Below, piece by piece: positions 47,149 through 58,277 of a DNA stretch of 64,000 nucleotides (within the stretch, counting starts at the first letter, position 1; each line of letters starts with the position of its first letter). The position numbers and the translations under genes are program-made. Origin of the DNA: Loripinus fragilis (lineage: Eukaryota > Mollusca > Bivalvia > Lucinida > Lucinidae); contig OZ026516.1 in the NCBI GenBank assembly GCA_964019695.1, forward strand, positions 96,286,368 through 96,350,367, read 5' to 3'. The notes beneath the pieces are model-generated. The model ran no database searches, was not told where the DNA came from, and saw only the letters and a list, made by a program, of their open reading frames with translations.

Positions 47149-47393
47149 ATACAGTGCAGTCTTTTTATAACACTATATTTGGGATTTATAGGAATGGACT
47201 GTGTTATAAGTGAACCGTGTTATAAAGGGACAATGTCACAAAGAAATTATAGGAAAATGACCATTTAATGGTCACTTTCCTGTAATTCCTTTGTAAAACT
47301 CCATGTTAGAAAAAATTGGGAGCCACAACATGACCGTGATATATCCTAATCCATGTAATGACAAGGTATGTTATAAAGGGTCTGCACTGTATT
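47149..47393. repeat. TIR foldback element
   Basis: ATACAGTGCAGTCTTTTTAT opposes TAAAGGGTCTGCACTGTAT; interior hairpin around AAATGACCATTTAATGGTCA. Confidence 0.8.
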
Positions 47394-47490
47394 GGTTATT
47401 GTAAGGAAGTAGTTTGCCATTTTTTTTATGTCACAGTAGCTTTTTAGCTGTCGGCATTTCAGATGACAGCCTTGTTTTGAGAAACCTGTT

Positions 47491-47703
47491 ACAGTAAAAC
47501 CTGTGTAAAACGGCCACTCTCAAAAGACAGAAAATTAGTTTTTAAGATCAATTATTTCTTAATGCAGGTCAAAAGTATTGCAGAATGCTCCAACGGGAGC
47601 ATTCTGCAATACTTTTGACCTTCATTAACCCACCATTTGTCATTGTTATTTTTTTTTTGGGGGGGGGGGGGGGGGGTAGGCTGTTATACACAGGTTTTAC
47701 TGT
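47491..47703. repeat. M1 foldback MITE with internal T/G tract
   Basis: Complete ends (ACAGTAAAACCTGTGTAAAA, ACACAGGTTTTACTGTA). The right arm carries a T-run followed by a G-run (about 47648-47678) replacing the normal TTTTTGAGAGTG segment. Confidence 0.83.
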
Positions 47704-47838
47704 ACTCTTAACTTGGCACAAATCATAGATTCATCTCAAATCCTTATTTTTCTCATCCTCTGTAATGTTAGTCCCAGTTTCACGTTGGTTACACATGTTG
47801 TATCACTATTTATTTCCAATATCTCATCTTGCTCTCAT

Positions 47839-48072
47839 TAGGGCCTCGTCGCAAGAAAACCTGATTTTGTTGCATGGTACAAGGGTGCAAAGCAGCCTGC
47901 ACATCCTTGCAGTCTGGTCTGCGCATTTATTATTCGCTGCGCAGAAAGTATACTAGTTTAACATGCTACATGCTAAATCTCAATATTCTAGCTAGTCTCT
48001 GTAGCTGAACAGACTGGTTTGAGTCCCCCTTTGTCCCCGTAGACAGGTTTTCTGGGGTCGAGGCCCATATAA
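47839..48072. repeat. M6 foldback element
   Basis: TTAGGGCCTCGTCGCAAGAA to GGGTCGAGGCCCATATA, marker TCAATATTCTAGCTAGTCTC. Confidence 0.83.
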
Positions 48073-48200
48073 GGTCAGAAAAAAACATAGCCCGTAATTT
48101 TTTTCCATCAAAAATCGTATAATTATTTTTCTCCATGAAAATATTTTTAATGGTGCTCATTGATTGAGATGCTTCCATGAGCATTCACATTAAATGAGCC

Positions 48201-48446
48201 ATGCCCTGAGGCTATTATAAAAACTTTTTTCATGTTCAACTCAACTGAGCACGAAATTTCAACTGCTCATAAATATCTAAATAGCCACAAATTAAGTTTC
48301 TTGCTTTTAGTCTCTCAGATGTTGTATTTATCATGCTAATAAATGTTAAAATGCCAACAATTGTTGGCATTTTAACATTTATGAGCAGGATAAATTTCAT
48401 GCTCAGCTGAGTTGAGTATGAAAAAAGTTTTATGACCTCGGGGTCA
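48201..48446. repeat. M2 foldback element
   Basis: Complete copy; centre TGCCAACAATTGTTGGCATT, ends GCCCTGAGGC and GACCTCGGGGTCAG. Confidence 0.82.
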
Positions 48447-48611
48447 GTTTGTGAGATTTTGGTACTTATAGCATACGCAAGCAGAGACTGTGCAAATGTG
48501 CAGTCTTGCTAGAGTTTTCCATGCTCGCAACCACACATAAAGTAGGAATGTAATTGAATTGTCCGCCCAAAATTTAGACCTCGATCACTACTTGATAGCT
48601 GCACATACATG

Positions 48612-48840
48612 CATGGGATTATTACTGAACTCAGGATTTTGAGGCTGACTTTCCACAGAAAGTCAGCCGCAAAATGTTGAATTAGGCAGATTATAATAGC
48701 TTTTCTCATTTAGTTTCAGTCTATCCAAAGGTAGTTGACCATTTAACTTGGAATTTTTAATATTGTGGAGGCATACAGCAAGTTTTAAATTCTGATTTTC
48801 TAAAGTTCAGGATTTTGGAAATTTTGAACTTTCACCCATG
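48612..48840. repeat. M7 TIR element
   Basis: GCATGGGATTATTACTGAAC (left end shortened) to TTTTGAACTTTCACCCATG. Confidence 0.8.
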
Positions 48841-49177
48841 TAAATGTATTAAGAATTACTTAATGCATATGCTTTAAGTATCAAAATCTCATGAACTGGC
48901 TTGTTTTCTTCCAAAACAAGAAAAATAGCAATTCACGCTCTCAGTTTGAGCTCATATTTATAGATTGTCTTTCTAGATTGTAATAGTCCCATAGGCCTTG
49001 ATACAGGGGAGTTGTGAATCAGTTTTAAGTTCTTGCATCCAAGCCTATCTTGTGAGTACCCACTTGATTTTGTATCAAGGTATACAAGACTTGTTGCAGT
49101 TAAACTTATCCTCAATAATCACTTAATTATCTCCCCTATCTGACCTATGATAAGTCATAATTCATTTCTTCATTGGT

Positions 49178-49358
49178 GGGAGCGCAGTGGCTCAGTGGTA
49201 GAGTTCTTGACTCGAGGCTGAGGGGCCACGGGTTTGAGCCTCACCGTCATCACTGTGTTTGTCCTTGAGCAAGAACATTAATCCTTGCTTAGTACTGGTT
49301 CAACCCAGGAAGACTCGTCCCTTTATAGATGGGACTTAAAGAATCTGATCAAACAAAA
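49178..49358 (+). repeat. SINE-1 copy with 15-bp target site duplication
   Basis: CATTTCTTCATTGGT is present at 49163-49177 and 49359-49373. Slightly shortened in the body (missing part of the GCGTT segment). Confidence 0.92.
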
Positions 49359-49555
49359 CATTTCTTCATTGGTCAAGTATTAATTCCGCGATACTCATTT
49401 TTTATGTTCATTTGCCAGAGGTGTTTATTTTCAATATGTATACATTTACTTTCCATGCTTTCTATCACAGATTAAACATATAATATACTTAACTTCATTA
49501 AAAGTACAATATTTTCATGAAGCATAATTTCTGATATTTGCCAAAAATTTGTCTT

Positions 49556-49739
49556 TTAACCCTTAAAGCGTCAATCACGCCTGCAGCAGACGACAAATTT
49601 TTAGACATCTTTGTTTTTGAAAAAATAATGCCAGCAGATGATTCTCATGAAATATCATGCCTTACCTGTTATTTTGAAAAAGCAGCAAAATTTTAAATTG
49701 TCGTCTGCTGCAAATTATAGGTGGCGCTTTATGGGTTAA
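49556..49739. repeat. M14 foldback element, TTAA-bounded
   Basis: TTAACCCTTAAAGCGTCAAT to GGCGCTTTATGGGTTAA, a single intact copy that shows the undisturbed structure. Confidence 0.86.
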
Positions 49740-49852
49740 ACCTTGTCCTGCTGAACCCAAACAAATCATCTTTTCAAAAAGTTTGAACTCTGAAAAAAAA
49801 ACAACAGCTGATCCGGAGCCAAACTGATTTCTATGCAATCTGGGAATCCAAG

Positions 49853-50084
49853 TTAACCCATTTATGCTGATTGGAATTTCCCACCATTATCTATTGGAAC
49901 AGTCCATTTCTGTTTAAAGGGATGTTAGGTGCTATTTATCATTTTTTTTATTACATTTTTAATAGAAAATTCTGTAAGCAAACAGTGGAGACCCTGATTG
50001 GACGCCAAATTATGTGGCGTCTGATCTGGGTCTGCACTATTTGCCTCTGTCCCACAAAAAGGATGCTAGGCATATATGGGTTAA
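49853..50084. repeat. M16 foldback element, TTAA-bounded
   Basis: TTAACCCATTTATGCTGATT to GGCATATATGGGTTAA. Core GCAAACAGTGGAGACCCTGA and GTCTGATCTGGGTCTGCACT. Confidence 0.85.
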
Positions 50085-50104
50085 GAATTGTAATCATGTA
50101 ACTG

Positions 50105-50275
50105 AGCACTGAAGCTCATTTGGTAGAGTGACGGACCTGTGATCAACAGATCACAGGTTCATATCACCCAGTCAGCACTGTTGTGTAAGACATTATTCTC
50201 ATTGTTTAGTACTAGTTCAACCAAGGAAACCATTAACTGTGACATAAAGCGTCAACATAAACAAGCAAAACAACT
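50105..50275 (+). repeat. Diverged SINE-1-like element
   Basis: The head reads GCTCATTTGGTAGAGTGACG with B box CACAGGTTCATATC. The body keeps TTAGTACTAGTTCAACC and the tail GACATAAAGCGTCAACATAA. The head differs from SINE-1, so this is either an older subfamily or a head swap. Confidence 0.65.
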
Positions 50276-50319
50276 GAACTATCTGGAAAACATCTTAGAT
50301 ATGGCATGTTAATTGAACC

Positions 50320-50650
50320 TACCTCATAGAGACGTCTTTTAACACTTTTGCAAACAGAGTAGACCCAGATCAGGCAGCTCTTGTAAGAGCTGCCTGATCA
50401 GGGTTTTCTCTGTTTAGCTCTGATCAGGGTTTTCTCGTGTTTGCTTATGGATATATATGATCCTACAATTGTGGACCTGACAAGTATGTATTTTTGTATG
50501 TCTCACATACCATCTGCCTATGGCCTGAGACTGTTTTATGCCTAACAAAGTTCAGTTCAGTAATTTCTTAGCTCTACAAACGTGAAAGTTTATATAATTA
50601 TTCATAGTGGGTGGAGCTTAGCATGAATATTCATGAAGGAAAGGGCTTAT
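50320..50650. repeat. M11 foldback element, inverted
   Basis: Starts with ACCTCATAGAGACGTCTTTT and ends GAATATTCATGAAGGAAAGG. A piece of the core (CTCTGATCAGGGTTTTCTC) is tandemly repeated near 50400-50435. Confidence 0.82.
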
Positions 50651-51483
50651 TTATTCAGCAGGACAAGGGGTAATACAATTTAAAGTCCCGAAAATGATAT
50701 ATTTTGATGCACCATTGTAATATCATAAAATAAGTTAACATGTGGCATAAATATAAATAAAACAATACATTTCACTTGCATTTTTTGCTCACCGAAGTAC
50801 AAAGTGAGCGATTGGGATCAGTCAATGTCATTGGTTGTTGTCCGTTGTCAACAAGTTGCTTTAAATGACAACTCCTTATATACCCCTGGGCCAAGTTTAT
50901 CCGAACTCCACAGGAACTCCACCCTCTGCAAAAATTTCTAAAACAAATTTGATCAGTTGAAAAAGGTGACCGCCAGTCGGGGTGGCCAGTTTCCCCTATG
51001 TACATATATAAGAAACTTTAAATGCCTTCACCTTGGAAGCCAATTGACAGATTTGAAAATGATTATGAAGAAATAGTGTCTACATGACCTTCTACGAAAA
51101 TAGCTAAAATATATTTGATCTCTTGAAAGACATGGGACTTAGCTTATAGTGGATATCACAATTTTCCATAATTGAAACACCTTTATGCATTTTATGTGTT
51201 TCTCTACAATAGTTTAAATTTAAACATTGCAAAGTCTACAACACATTGGACTTTTTAACTCTGTGACAATGAAATTTAAGATGAGCGATTAAAGGTGAAC
51301 CCTCCTGCTTGATTGCTGTTGTCAAAATTATACAATGAACCTTAATGGCCCAAATAAATGCAACAATTTTCAAGGCTGCATCGCCATTTTATATCTGATG
51401 AATGGCACAACATACCTATTAAGCTGAAAAATGGTATTTACAGTCACTGTAATGTAGGCCACTGTAATGTAGGTCACTGGTTC

Positions 51484-51960
51484 TTTTAAACCTTTAATCC
51501 ATAATAACGCCTTTTGACGCCTTTGAAATATGAGCCGCAACATGTGATTTCCAACAGTTTGACAAGTGTAGACTCGGATTAGCCTGTATAGTCTCTTTTC
51601 AAGGTTAGAAACTTCAAGTTATGTTCAGTCAGTAGCTTAACAGTCATAGAATATTCAAGCCACTAGCAAAGGCTCTGATCAGACTGCGCATATGCGCAGG
51701 CTGATCTGAGGCTTTGCTGGTCACACATACCACATTGTTGGAAATCTCATGTCGCTGCTCATTTATCATGTATTTGAAATTATTATGGAAAATGGAGCAT
51801 TTTGCTTCAAAAAAGCTAATGCTCCATTTCCATAATATTTTCAAAAGTATTCAAAACTTAACTTAAATTTTTCTTGATTTTTTTCAATGTTGTCTAAAAA
51901 TAGAAATGGTGTCATGATCTAAAAATAGCCTATGGAGTAAAGGGTTTAGACCTTGACCTT
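51484..51960. repeat. M17 element split by M4
   Basis: AATCCATAATAACGCCTTTT; M4 at 51531-51763; then ATGGAAAATGGAGCATTTTG hairpin and CCTATGGAGTAAAGGGTTTA. Confidence 0.8.
51531..51763. repeat. M4 TIR element nested in M17, inverted
   Basis: TGAGCCGCAACATGTGATTT to CATGTCGCTGCTCA. The flanking M17 sequence is continuous across it. Confidence 0.86.
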
Positions 51961-52193
51961 TGTATGCAACATCAGTATGGTAATAATAATTCATTATTAG
52001 AAGTCCAAATCATTCTCAATCATTGTGCCATATGAAGGACAGCTTATTTTTGAATGGAGAGAGGCATTGAACGGAGTGCTATGCATATGTTGAAAAGGAA
52101 GGTCCTGATCTGCCCTGGGCAAATGGGTGGGCTGCAGTGGCTCTTTGCTGCTATGCTGCCTGCTGGCATATGCCTATTGGCACTGTGGTTAAT

Positions 52194-52436
52194 CTACACT
52201 GGCACTTTTGGTCTTGTCACCTCAAATGGTGTTAGGGTAAACATAAAGTGTCTCCAAATTTTCAGGAAAATTCGAATTACTGAGTGTTGACTTTTAACCC
52301 GATGCCATTTATTTTTAATAAAAGTATCGATCAAAAAACATGGTACTTTGGCTACAATGGCTGTCTTTTGATTTGAGCATTTTACCCTAACACCGTTTGA
52401 GGTGACAAGACCAAAAATGATGATGTAGATTTTGTC
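52194..52436. repeat. TIR element with 37-bp ends
   Basis: TTTGGTCTTGTCACCTCAAA-TGGTGTTAGGGTAAA opposes TTTACCCTAACACCG-TTTGAGGTGACAAGACC. About 240 bp. Confidence 0.85.
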
Positions 52437-52741
52437 AACTTATTGTTCACTTGTTGGTTTCATTTTGCCGCATCTTATCAAAGTTTACTGATTTGCTGTC
52501 ATGAAACGGTTAAGCATCATGAAAAGTTAAATTTTGTGAATTGATTTCTTTTGCCTGTTAGCTGTTCATTCATTCTTTGTTCTTGAATTTTACATTATTA
52601 TTTATTTCTTGTGATCCTTTCCTATAAACATTAAACATGAACCTTTCCTTTTTGCAGTGCATGTCAAAATGTGTTGCCTATTATTTCAGTAGATAATTTT
52701 TTGATATTAATCAACAGTCCCCAAACTGGTTGTTTTTACCT

Positions 52742-52911
52742 TTAACCCTTTGTCTGCTAGTAACTTCTACAGATGACTTTTGCAATCAGTTTGGATCCAG
52801 ATCAGGCCCAACAAAATGCTGGGCCTGATCTGGACCCAAACTGTTTGACACACTGACAGTGAAAAAAATAACAAAAAATCATGAAAAATTACCCAGCATA
52901 CAAAGAGTTAA
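52742..52911. repeat. M5 foldback element bounded by TTAA, inverted
   Basis: TTAACCCTTTGTCTGCTAG to CAGCATACAAAGAGTTAA, with a near-perfect hairpin around GGCCCAACAAAATGCTGGGCC. Confidence 0.85.
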
Positions 52912-53222
52912 GGCTCTAATCATGACTACAGTAGACAGGAAATTTATGATAGTTTTATTGCAAAGGGCGTAAACTAAGACCTGATATTTCATGTATTTTG
53001 GTTTCTTAAAGAAAGTAAAAAAAATGGAAAATGTTTGTTACTAAATTTAGGTGGCGTTCTATGATTTAAATTGTTTAAGTTTAAATATTAGCTAATATTT
53101 TGGACCTTGCACAATCCTTTTTGAATTATTTCGTTTCTATATGGACACTCGTTTTGAGACTTAATGATGGTCCAAAGTTTTACATTAAACCCTGTTAAGG
53201 TTGCAGTTCTTTTTGCTTTTTA

Positions 53223-53690
53223 ACCCTGGTCCTGCTGAACACCAATTTATCCTTTTAAAAAAAACACTGTAGATCCAGATCAGCTGGATTTTTATGAAGC
53301 CATCTGATTAGGATCCACACTGTTTTCCACTAAGTGAAACTACATGCTTCCATGGGTGAAGATTTTCAGGATTAATCCTGAATTCAGGATTTTGAGGCTG
53401 ACTTTCCATAGAAAGTCAGCCTCAAACTGCTGAATTATGAAGATTATAATAGCTTCTCTGATTAATTTCCAGATTATCTAAACACATTTAACCATTTAAA
53501 CATGATTTTTTGTAGGCATCCTGCAAGTTTAAAAATTTGAATCTCTAAAGTTAAGGATTTTGGAACTTTTGAACTTTCACCCATGTGCTTACACCTGGAA
53601 TGCTGCAGGTTAACAGGATAAAAAAAATAGAGAGAAGTGAAGTGCATAAAAATACTCAGCATGACAAGAGTTAATCTTTTTTAGTTTATG
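53223..53690. repeat. M15 element split by M7
   Basis: GGTCCTGCTGAACACCAATT and GTAGATCCAGATCAGCTGGA; M7 at 53351-53585; then ACACCTGGAATGCTGCAGGT and ACAGGATAAAA. It ends in GCATGACAAGAGTTAAT. Confidence 0.82.
53351..53585. repeat. M7 TIR element nested in M15
   Basis: CCATGGGTGAAGATTTTCAG to CTTTCACCCATG. TGCTT borders both sides and M15 continues across. Confidence 0.84.
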
Positions 53691-53901
53691 TTAGTTATAA
53701 ATGAGGACTTTTTTTATTTTCCAAGTTCACTATAGAAGTTGCTATAAAGTTAAGCTATTTAGTAGAGGAGTGTGACTATATTGTACATACAAATATACAT
53801 ACATAAATATATATTTATTTACAAGAAAGGATTATTTATATTTTATTTAGCTTAGGACCAAGTAGGTGAGCTCTAAACATCTTTCTTGACTGGTGGAAAC
53901 C

Positions 53902-54325
53902 TCCATTCAGGCCCCAAATTTACGAAATTTTTCATGCTCAATAAAATGAGCATGAAATTTATCATGCTCATAAATGTTAAAATGCCAACATTTGTTGGCA
54001 TTTTAACATTTATAAGCATGATAAATACAACATTTGAGCAAGAAAATCTATCTATTTTTCAGAAATTCAGTTTTTATGAGCAGTCCATTCAGGCCCTGAA
54101 TTTATGAAGCTTTTCAGGCTAAATAAACTGAGCATGAAATTTATCATGCTCATAAATGTTAAAATGCCAATACTTGTTGGCATTTTAACATTTATTAGCA
54201 TGATAAATACAACATCTGAGCAAGAAAATCTTATCCATTTTTCAGAAATTCAGTTTTTATGAGCAGATTAAATTTCATGCTAAGTTAAGTTGAGCATGAA
54301 AAAGTTTTATAACCTTGGGGCCAGA
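53902..54325. repeat. M2 element with tandem duplicated 5' part
   Basis: The first 184 bp (53902-54085) are repeated at 54086-54270, both beginning TCCATTCAGGCCC. Only the second copy continues into the closing arm and the ACCTTGGGGCC end. Confidence 0.8.
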
Positions 54326-54568
54326 ATGATATACTGCAGTTTTGGTGGTCTGTCAGTTGAGCCCATATCATGATATTTTGGTATGTAACACATATGCTTA
54401 AAGTTATCTTAAACATATTATCAGCCATCTAGTAGGGCTAGTGCCCTGATATATGGTCCGAGCCCTCAACTACATCCCTACCTTGTGTGTGTGTGTGCAG
54501 CGAAGGCTCTGATGAGACTGTGCAGATACACAGTCTGGTCTGAGCATTCACTGCTCACATGTGATAGG

Positions 54569-54765
54569 GGAGCACGGTGACTCAGTGGTAGAGTGCTTGA
54601 CTCGAGACCGAGGGGCTGCAGGTTTGAACGTCATTGTGTTGTGTTCTTGAGCAAGACACATTTATCCTTGCTTAGTACTGGTTCAGCCCAGGAAGACCGG
54701 TCCCGACATAACTGAAAAATTGTTGACTGGGACGTAAAGAATCAAATCAAACAAAACATAGGTGA
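54569..54765 (+). repeat. SINE-1 copy
   Basis: GGGGAGCACGGTGACTCAGT head with a deletion after the B box. Tail TTGACTGGGACGTAAAGAAT then CAAACAAAAC. Confidence 0.86.
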
Positions 54766-54958
54766 TGGGTACCAAAATCTTATGTGGTACGCCTTATATG
54801 TTCTAGGGTTATGGGATAGGAACTACAGAATTTTCTATAATTCTGTCCTTGAAAACTTTGCTTTGCAAACAGTGTAGACCACAATGAGATGTAGCATACA
54901 TGCTGCATCTCATTGTGGTCGTCACTGGTTTTTACCAATGTACCCAATAACAAGTCCC

Positions 54959-55205
54959 CATGGGTGAAAGTTTTCAGGATTATTCCCCAATTCAGGATTT
55001 TGAGGCCGACTTTCCATAGAAAGTCGGCCTCAAAATCCTGAATTATATATAGAAAGTCGGCCTCAAAATCCTGAATTAAGCAGATTCTAATAGGTTCTCT
55101 GATTTATATTCAGTTTATCTATGAATAAATTTGAAATTGTTGATACTTGTGACATGCTGCAAGTTTTAGGATTTGATTTTAAAAAGTTCAGGATTTTGGT
55201 TCCCC
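54959..55205. repeat. M7 element with duplicated hairpin arm
   Basis: Left end CCATGGGTGAAAGTTTTCAG normal. ATAGAAAGTCGGCCTCAAAA occurs twice in tandem (about 55016 and 55050). The right end is lost after CAGGATTTTGGTT. Confidence 0.78.
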
Positions 55206-55329
55206 AGTCAAGAAAGAGTTATATTTTCATTTTGTATAAAATGTTACTAAAATGCCAACAAACTGTTGCTTATAAAGTTTCAAAAACCAAACTTTAAACC
55301 TTGTTGTTATCATTGCCCCCTCCCTTCCT

Positions 55330-55620
55330 TTCTAGGAATGATGCTAGAAATAGAGCAATTGCTTAATTTTCTATATATTTCCAAAAGTATTCAAATAAAA
55401 ACTTAATTTTTCTTTTGACGCCTTTGAAAGACTATGTATTTGGAAATATTATAGAAAATTGAGCATTCGCTCCTTTGGAGCAAATGCTTAATTTTCTACA
55501 ATATTTTCAATAGTAATCAAATAGAAACTTATTTTTTTCTTGAATTTTTTCAATGATGTCTTACAATAAAAAAAATGATGTAATTATCTAAAAAATAACC
55601 TATGGAGTAAAGTGCTAAAG
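55330..55620. repeat. M17 element with duplicated hairpin
   Basis: TTTTGACGCCTTTGAAAGAC links two similar hairpins (GAGCAATTGCTTAATTTTCT and GAGCATTCGCTCCTTTGGAG). Ends CCTATGGAGTAAAG. Confidence 0.75.
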
Positions 55621-55684
55621 ATCTTGCCTCCCTAAATATCTGATTTTAGCCTTATACAGGGGCGAAAAGGTTCATGTTTAATCC

Positions 55685-55925
55685 TGATACCAAGATTGAG
55701 TCTTTATTCTGGACATAACCCATATAAGCCTTGCGTCCCTTTTATGGGACATATCAAGCAAACAATGCAGACCCATATCAGACACAGCAGAAAGCGGTGT
55801 CTGATCAGGGTTTCCACTGTTTTTGTACAGAAGTTTCTATTATAATTTGAACAAAAATGAAAAATACCTTGCAAAAACCTTAAACTCATCCAGTTAATGA
55901 AAATTGCAAAGTCCATTAAGCTTAA
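55685..55925. repeat. M16 foldback element, inverted
   Basis: ATAACCCATATAAGCCTTGC, core CAAACAATGCAGACCCATAT-GTCTGATCAGGG, and GTCCATTAAGC end. Confidence 0.75.
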
Positions 55926-56054
55926 ATAGATTTAAGTTTTTTGCCTTAACTAATCATCTTAGAAGATATATTTGTTAGTACATAAAAAGACAGAAAGCTG
56001 GATATAAATTCTGTTTCAGTTTCACAGATTGTCCTGAATTGGAGAAGTGCAGTT

Positions 56055-56232
56055 GCTCTAGTCACTAAGTGATAAAATGCTCGATTTGGGAGCGAGGGGT
56101 TGCTGGTTGGGAATGTGTTATGTCTTTGAGAGAGGAACTTCATCCTATGCTTAGTAATGGTTCAACCCAGGAAATATCCCTACATGACTGAAATTGTTAA
56201 CTGGGACTTTAAGCATCAACTCTAGCAAAACA
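56055..56232 (+). repeat. Diverged SINE-1-like element
   Basis: Eroded head (AAGTGATAAAATGCTCGATT, then GGGTTGCTGGTTGGG). Body TGGTTCAACCCAGGAA and tail TTAACTGGGACTTTAAGCAT are clear. Confidence 0.65.
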
Positions 56233-56276
56233 TCCAGGCCCCAAGGTTATAAATAGAGGATATTTACTTTTTTGAG

Positions 56277-56397
56277 GTGAATACCAAATATATTTCATCG
56301 AGTGTGTTGAAAACATCAGAATTTTCATGAGTGCGCAGCACGAATGAAAATTTCGATGTTTTCAACACATGAGATGAAATATATTTGGTATTTACTA
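56277..56397. repeat. Foldback element, 55-bp arms
   Basis: AATACCAAATATATTTCATC and GTTGAAAACATCAGAATTTTC oppose AAAATTTCGATGTTTTCAAC and GATGAAATATATTTGGTATT. Confidence 0.88.
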
Positions 56398-56888
56398 AAA
56401 AAAAAGTAAATTTTCTTTTTATTTTATACTTTTTAGAAGATTTACAGTTAATCAATTTGTTAACCATGCTTCAAGTCGAATCACAATAAAGTAAAAGAAG
56501 ACAAAGGAGTATTTGTGACAGAATACCTGGATCAATCTAAATGTACTATAGCCATCAGGACTGACAGATAAAAAGAAATTTAGTCAGCGTCAAAGTGCGA
56601 GACAAGTGACGTCATAAGCGACGTCATAATTTGTTGATGACATTGCGTAGCATAGGTTACATGCATTGCCTCACGCACTGAAGCGGGAGGTGTTGAAAAT
56701 TCAAAATCGAAAAATTTCAGCAAATCTGAATTATTTTGGTACCAAAATGTTCCTCACGTTCTAACTAAGAAAATGACTACCCACACTTGATAATTTTGTT
56801 CACAAATAGGCGTTTGAACTTTCGAAGTGAGCTGCATTAAGTGAATGGAAAAGTCAGAGGTGATCCAAAAAACGCTACAGTGAAAATA

Positions 56889-56948
56889 TAGGCTGATATC
56901 AATCACTAGTGATTGATATCATATCATTTCACTAGTGATTGATACCAC
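56889..56948. repeat. AT-rich palindrome cluster
   Basis: GATATCAATCACTAGTGATT-GATATC palindrome followed by a second CACTAGTGATTGATA. Confidence 0.8.
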
Positions 56949-56988
56949 TCTTATTTGTTTTTGATATGCATTGGTTTCACTGCTAAGT

Positions 56989-57242
56989 ATTAAATAAAAC
57001 TTTTTTCATCCTCAACTCAGCTGAGCACGAAATTTATCCTGCTCATAGATGCCAACAATTGTTGGCATTTTAACATTTATGAGCGTGATAAATACAACAT
57101 CTGAGAGGCTTAAAGCAAGAAACTTCTTCATTTGTTGGTATTTTACAGTTTTATGTGCAGTTGAAATTTCGTTCTCAGTTGAGTCTCGGACCGGTCCGAG
57201 GTTGAGTTAAGCATAAAAAAAGTTTTATAACCCCGAGGCCTG
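56989..57242. repeat. M2 foldback element
   Basis: TTTTTTCATCCTCAACTCAG to ATAACCCCGAGGCCTG, with a small palindromic insert CGGACCGGTCCG near the right end. Confidence 0.8.
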
Positions 57243-57317
57243 ATGTTAAATTCTTGACATACACTTAACATGATAAACTCTAAGCTAATTGTTGATGTCT
57301 TAGAAAATATTTCTATA

Positions 57318-57466
57318 ATTTCGAACACTATTTGCTAGACCAAGATCAGACTGCTTCTGATCAGGACCTTCACTGTTTGCTATTCTGATTAGGATTTTGT
57401 GAATTTGAGCTCTGCTAACCGACATTTTATTTGAGAGCATTCAAAATTTTAGAACATTTACCCAGG
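57318..57466. repeat. M12 element, deleted core
   Basis: AATTTCGAACACTATTTGCT, GATCAGACTGCTTCTGATCA (shortened hairpin), TTAGAACATTTACCC. Confidence 0.72.
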
Positions 57467-58099
57467 GTCTATAGGGTCCCTGATTTACCTTAGTTAGACT
57501 CTGTGATTGATATATTAATTGAGCTCTCTCACGACATAACCAGCATTTGCGCCAATTAAAGACTTTAAAATCGGCCTGGTCATTCGCCTATTCTGAATAT
57601 ATGGTTTGAAAGAATGAAAACTTGTCTACTTTATCTTTTAAATGACTATCTGGCAACTTTCTGACATGCATGGTATAGAGTCATCTGCCCATGATTTTAC
57701 ACTATGGCGCTACCGGTTTTTTAGAAGTGGCACCCAGATATTGAAAGAAGAGATGCTAAGCTAAACATTGAGACTACTTTCATCCTTCGAATGAGTGGTG
57801 TATAGGCCATGTTGCATACAAAATTAAAGGGAATGAAGCACACAACATGCAAGCAAATATTTGCCCTTGCACACACCCTAGACCCCTGGAATTGGATCAA
57901 AAAGTCCAACATATCAAACAAGATTTTAGTTTGAAGGCCTGTGTGGATTTAAGGGATTGTTGTTTTTTTCTTCTGAAAATGGTTCTGTTTCATACTAAAT
58001 TTAAGAGAATGAGGAGTAGAACAACATAGGATAAGCAAACCGTTTGACCTTACACACCACCCTGGGGTTAAATTAACTAAGGTCAATTATATTGGAATA

Positions 58100-58277
58100 T
58101 AGGGAGCGCAGTGGTAGAGTGCTTGACTCGAAACCGAGGGGCCGCGTTTACGAGCCTCACCGGCGTCACTGCGTTGTGTCCTTGAGTAATCCTAGCTTAG
58201 TACTGGTTCAACCCAGGAAGACCCGTCCCTGTATAACTGAAATATTGTTTATGGGACGTAAAGATTCAAATCAAACA
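58100..58277 (+). repeat. SINE-1 copy with 15-bp target site duplication
   Basis: AATTATATTGGAATA at 58085-58099 and AATTATGTTGGAATA at 58278-58292 (one mismatch). The head lacks part of the A box (GCAGTGGTAGAGTGCTTGAC). Confidence 0.9.

Noticed and set aside
52054..52290. 78-codon frame with a hydrophobic stretch resembling a membrane segment
   Set aside because: Its second half is the TIR of the 52194-52436 repeat and no homology is recognised.
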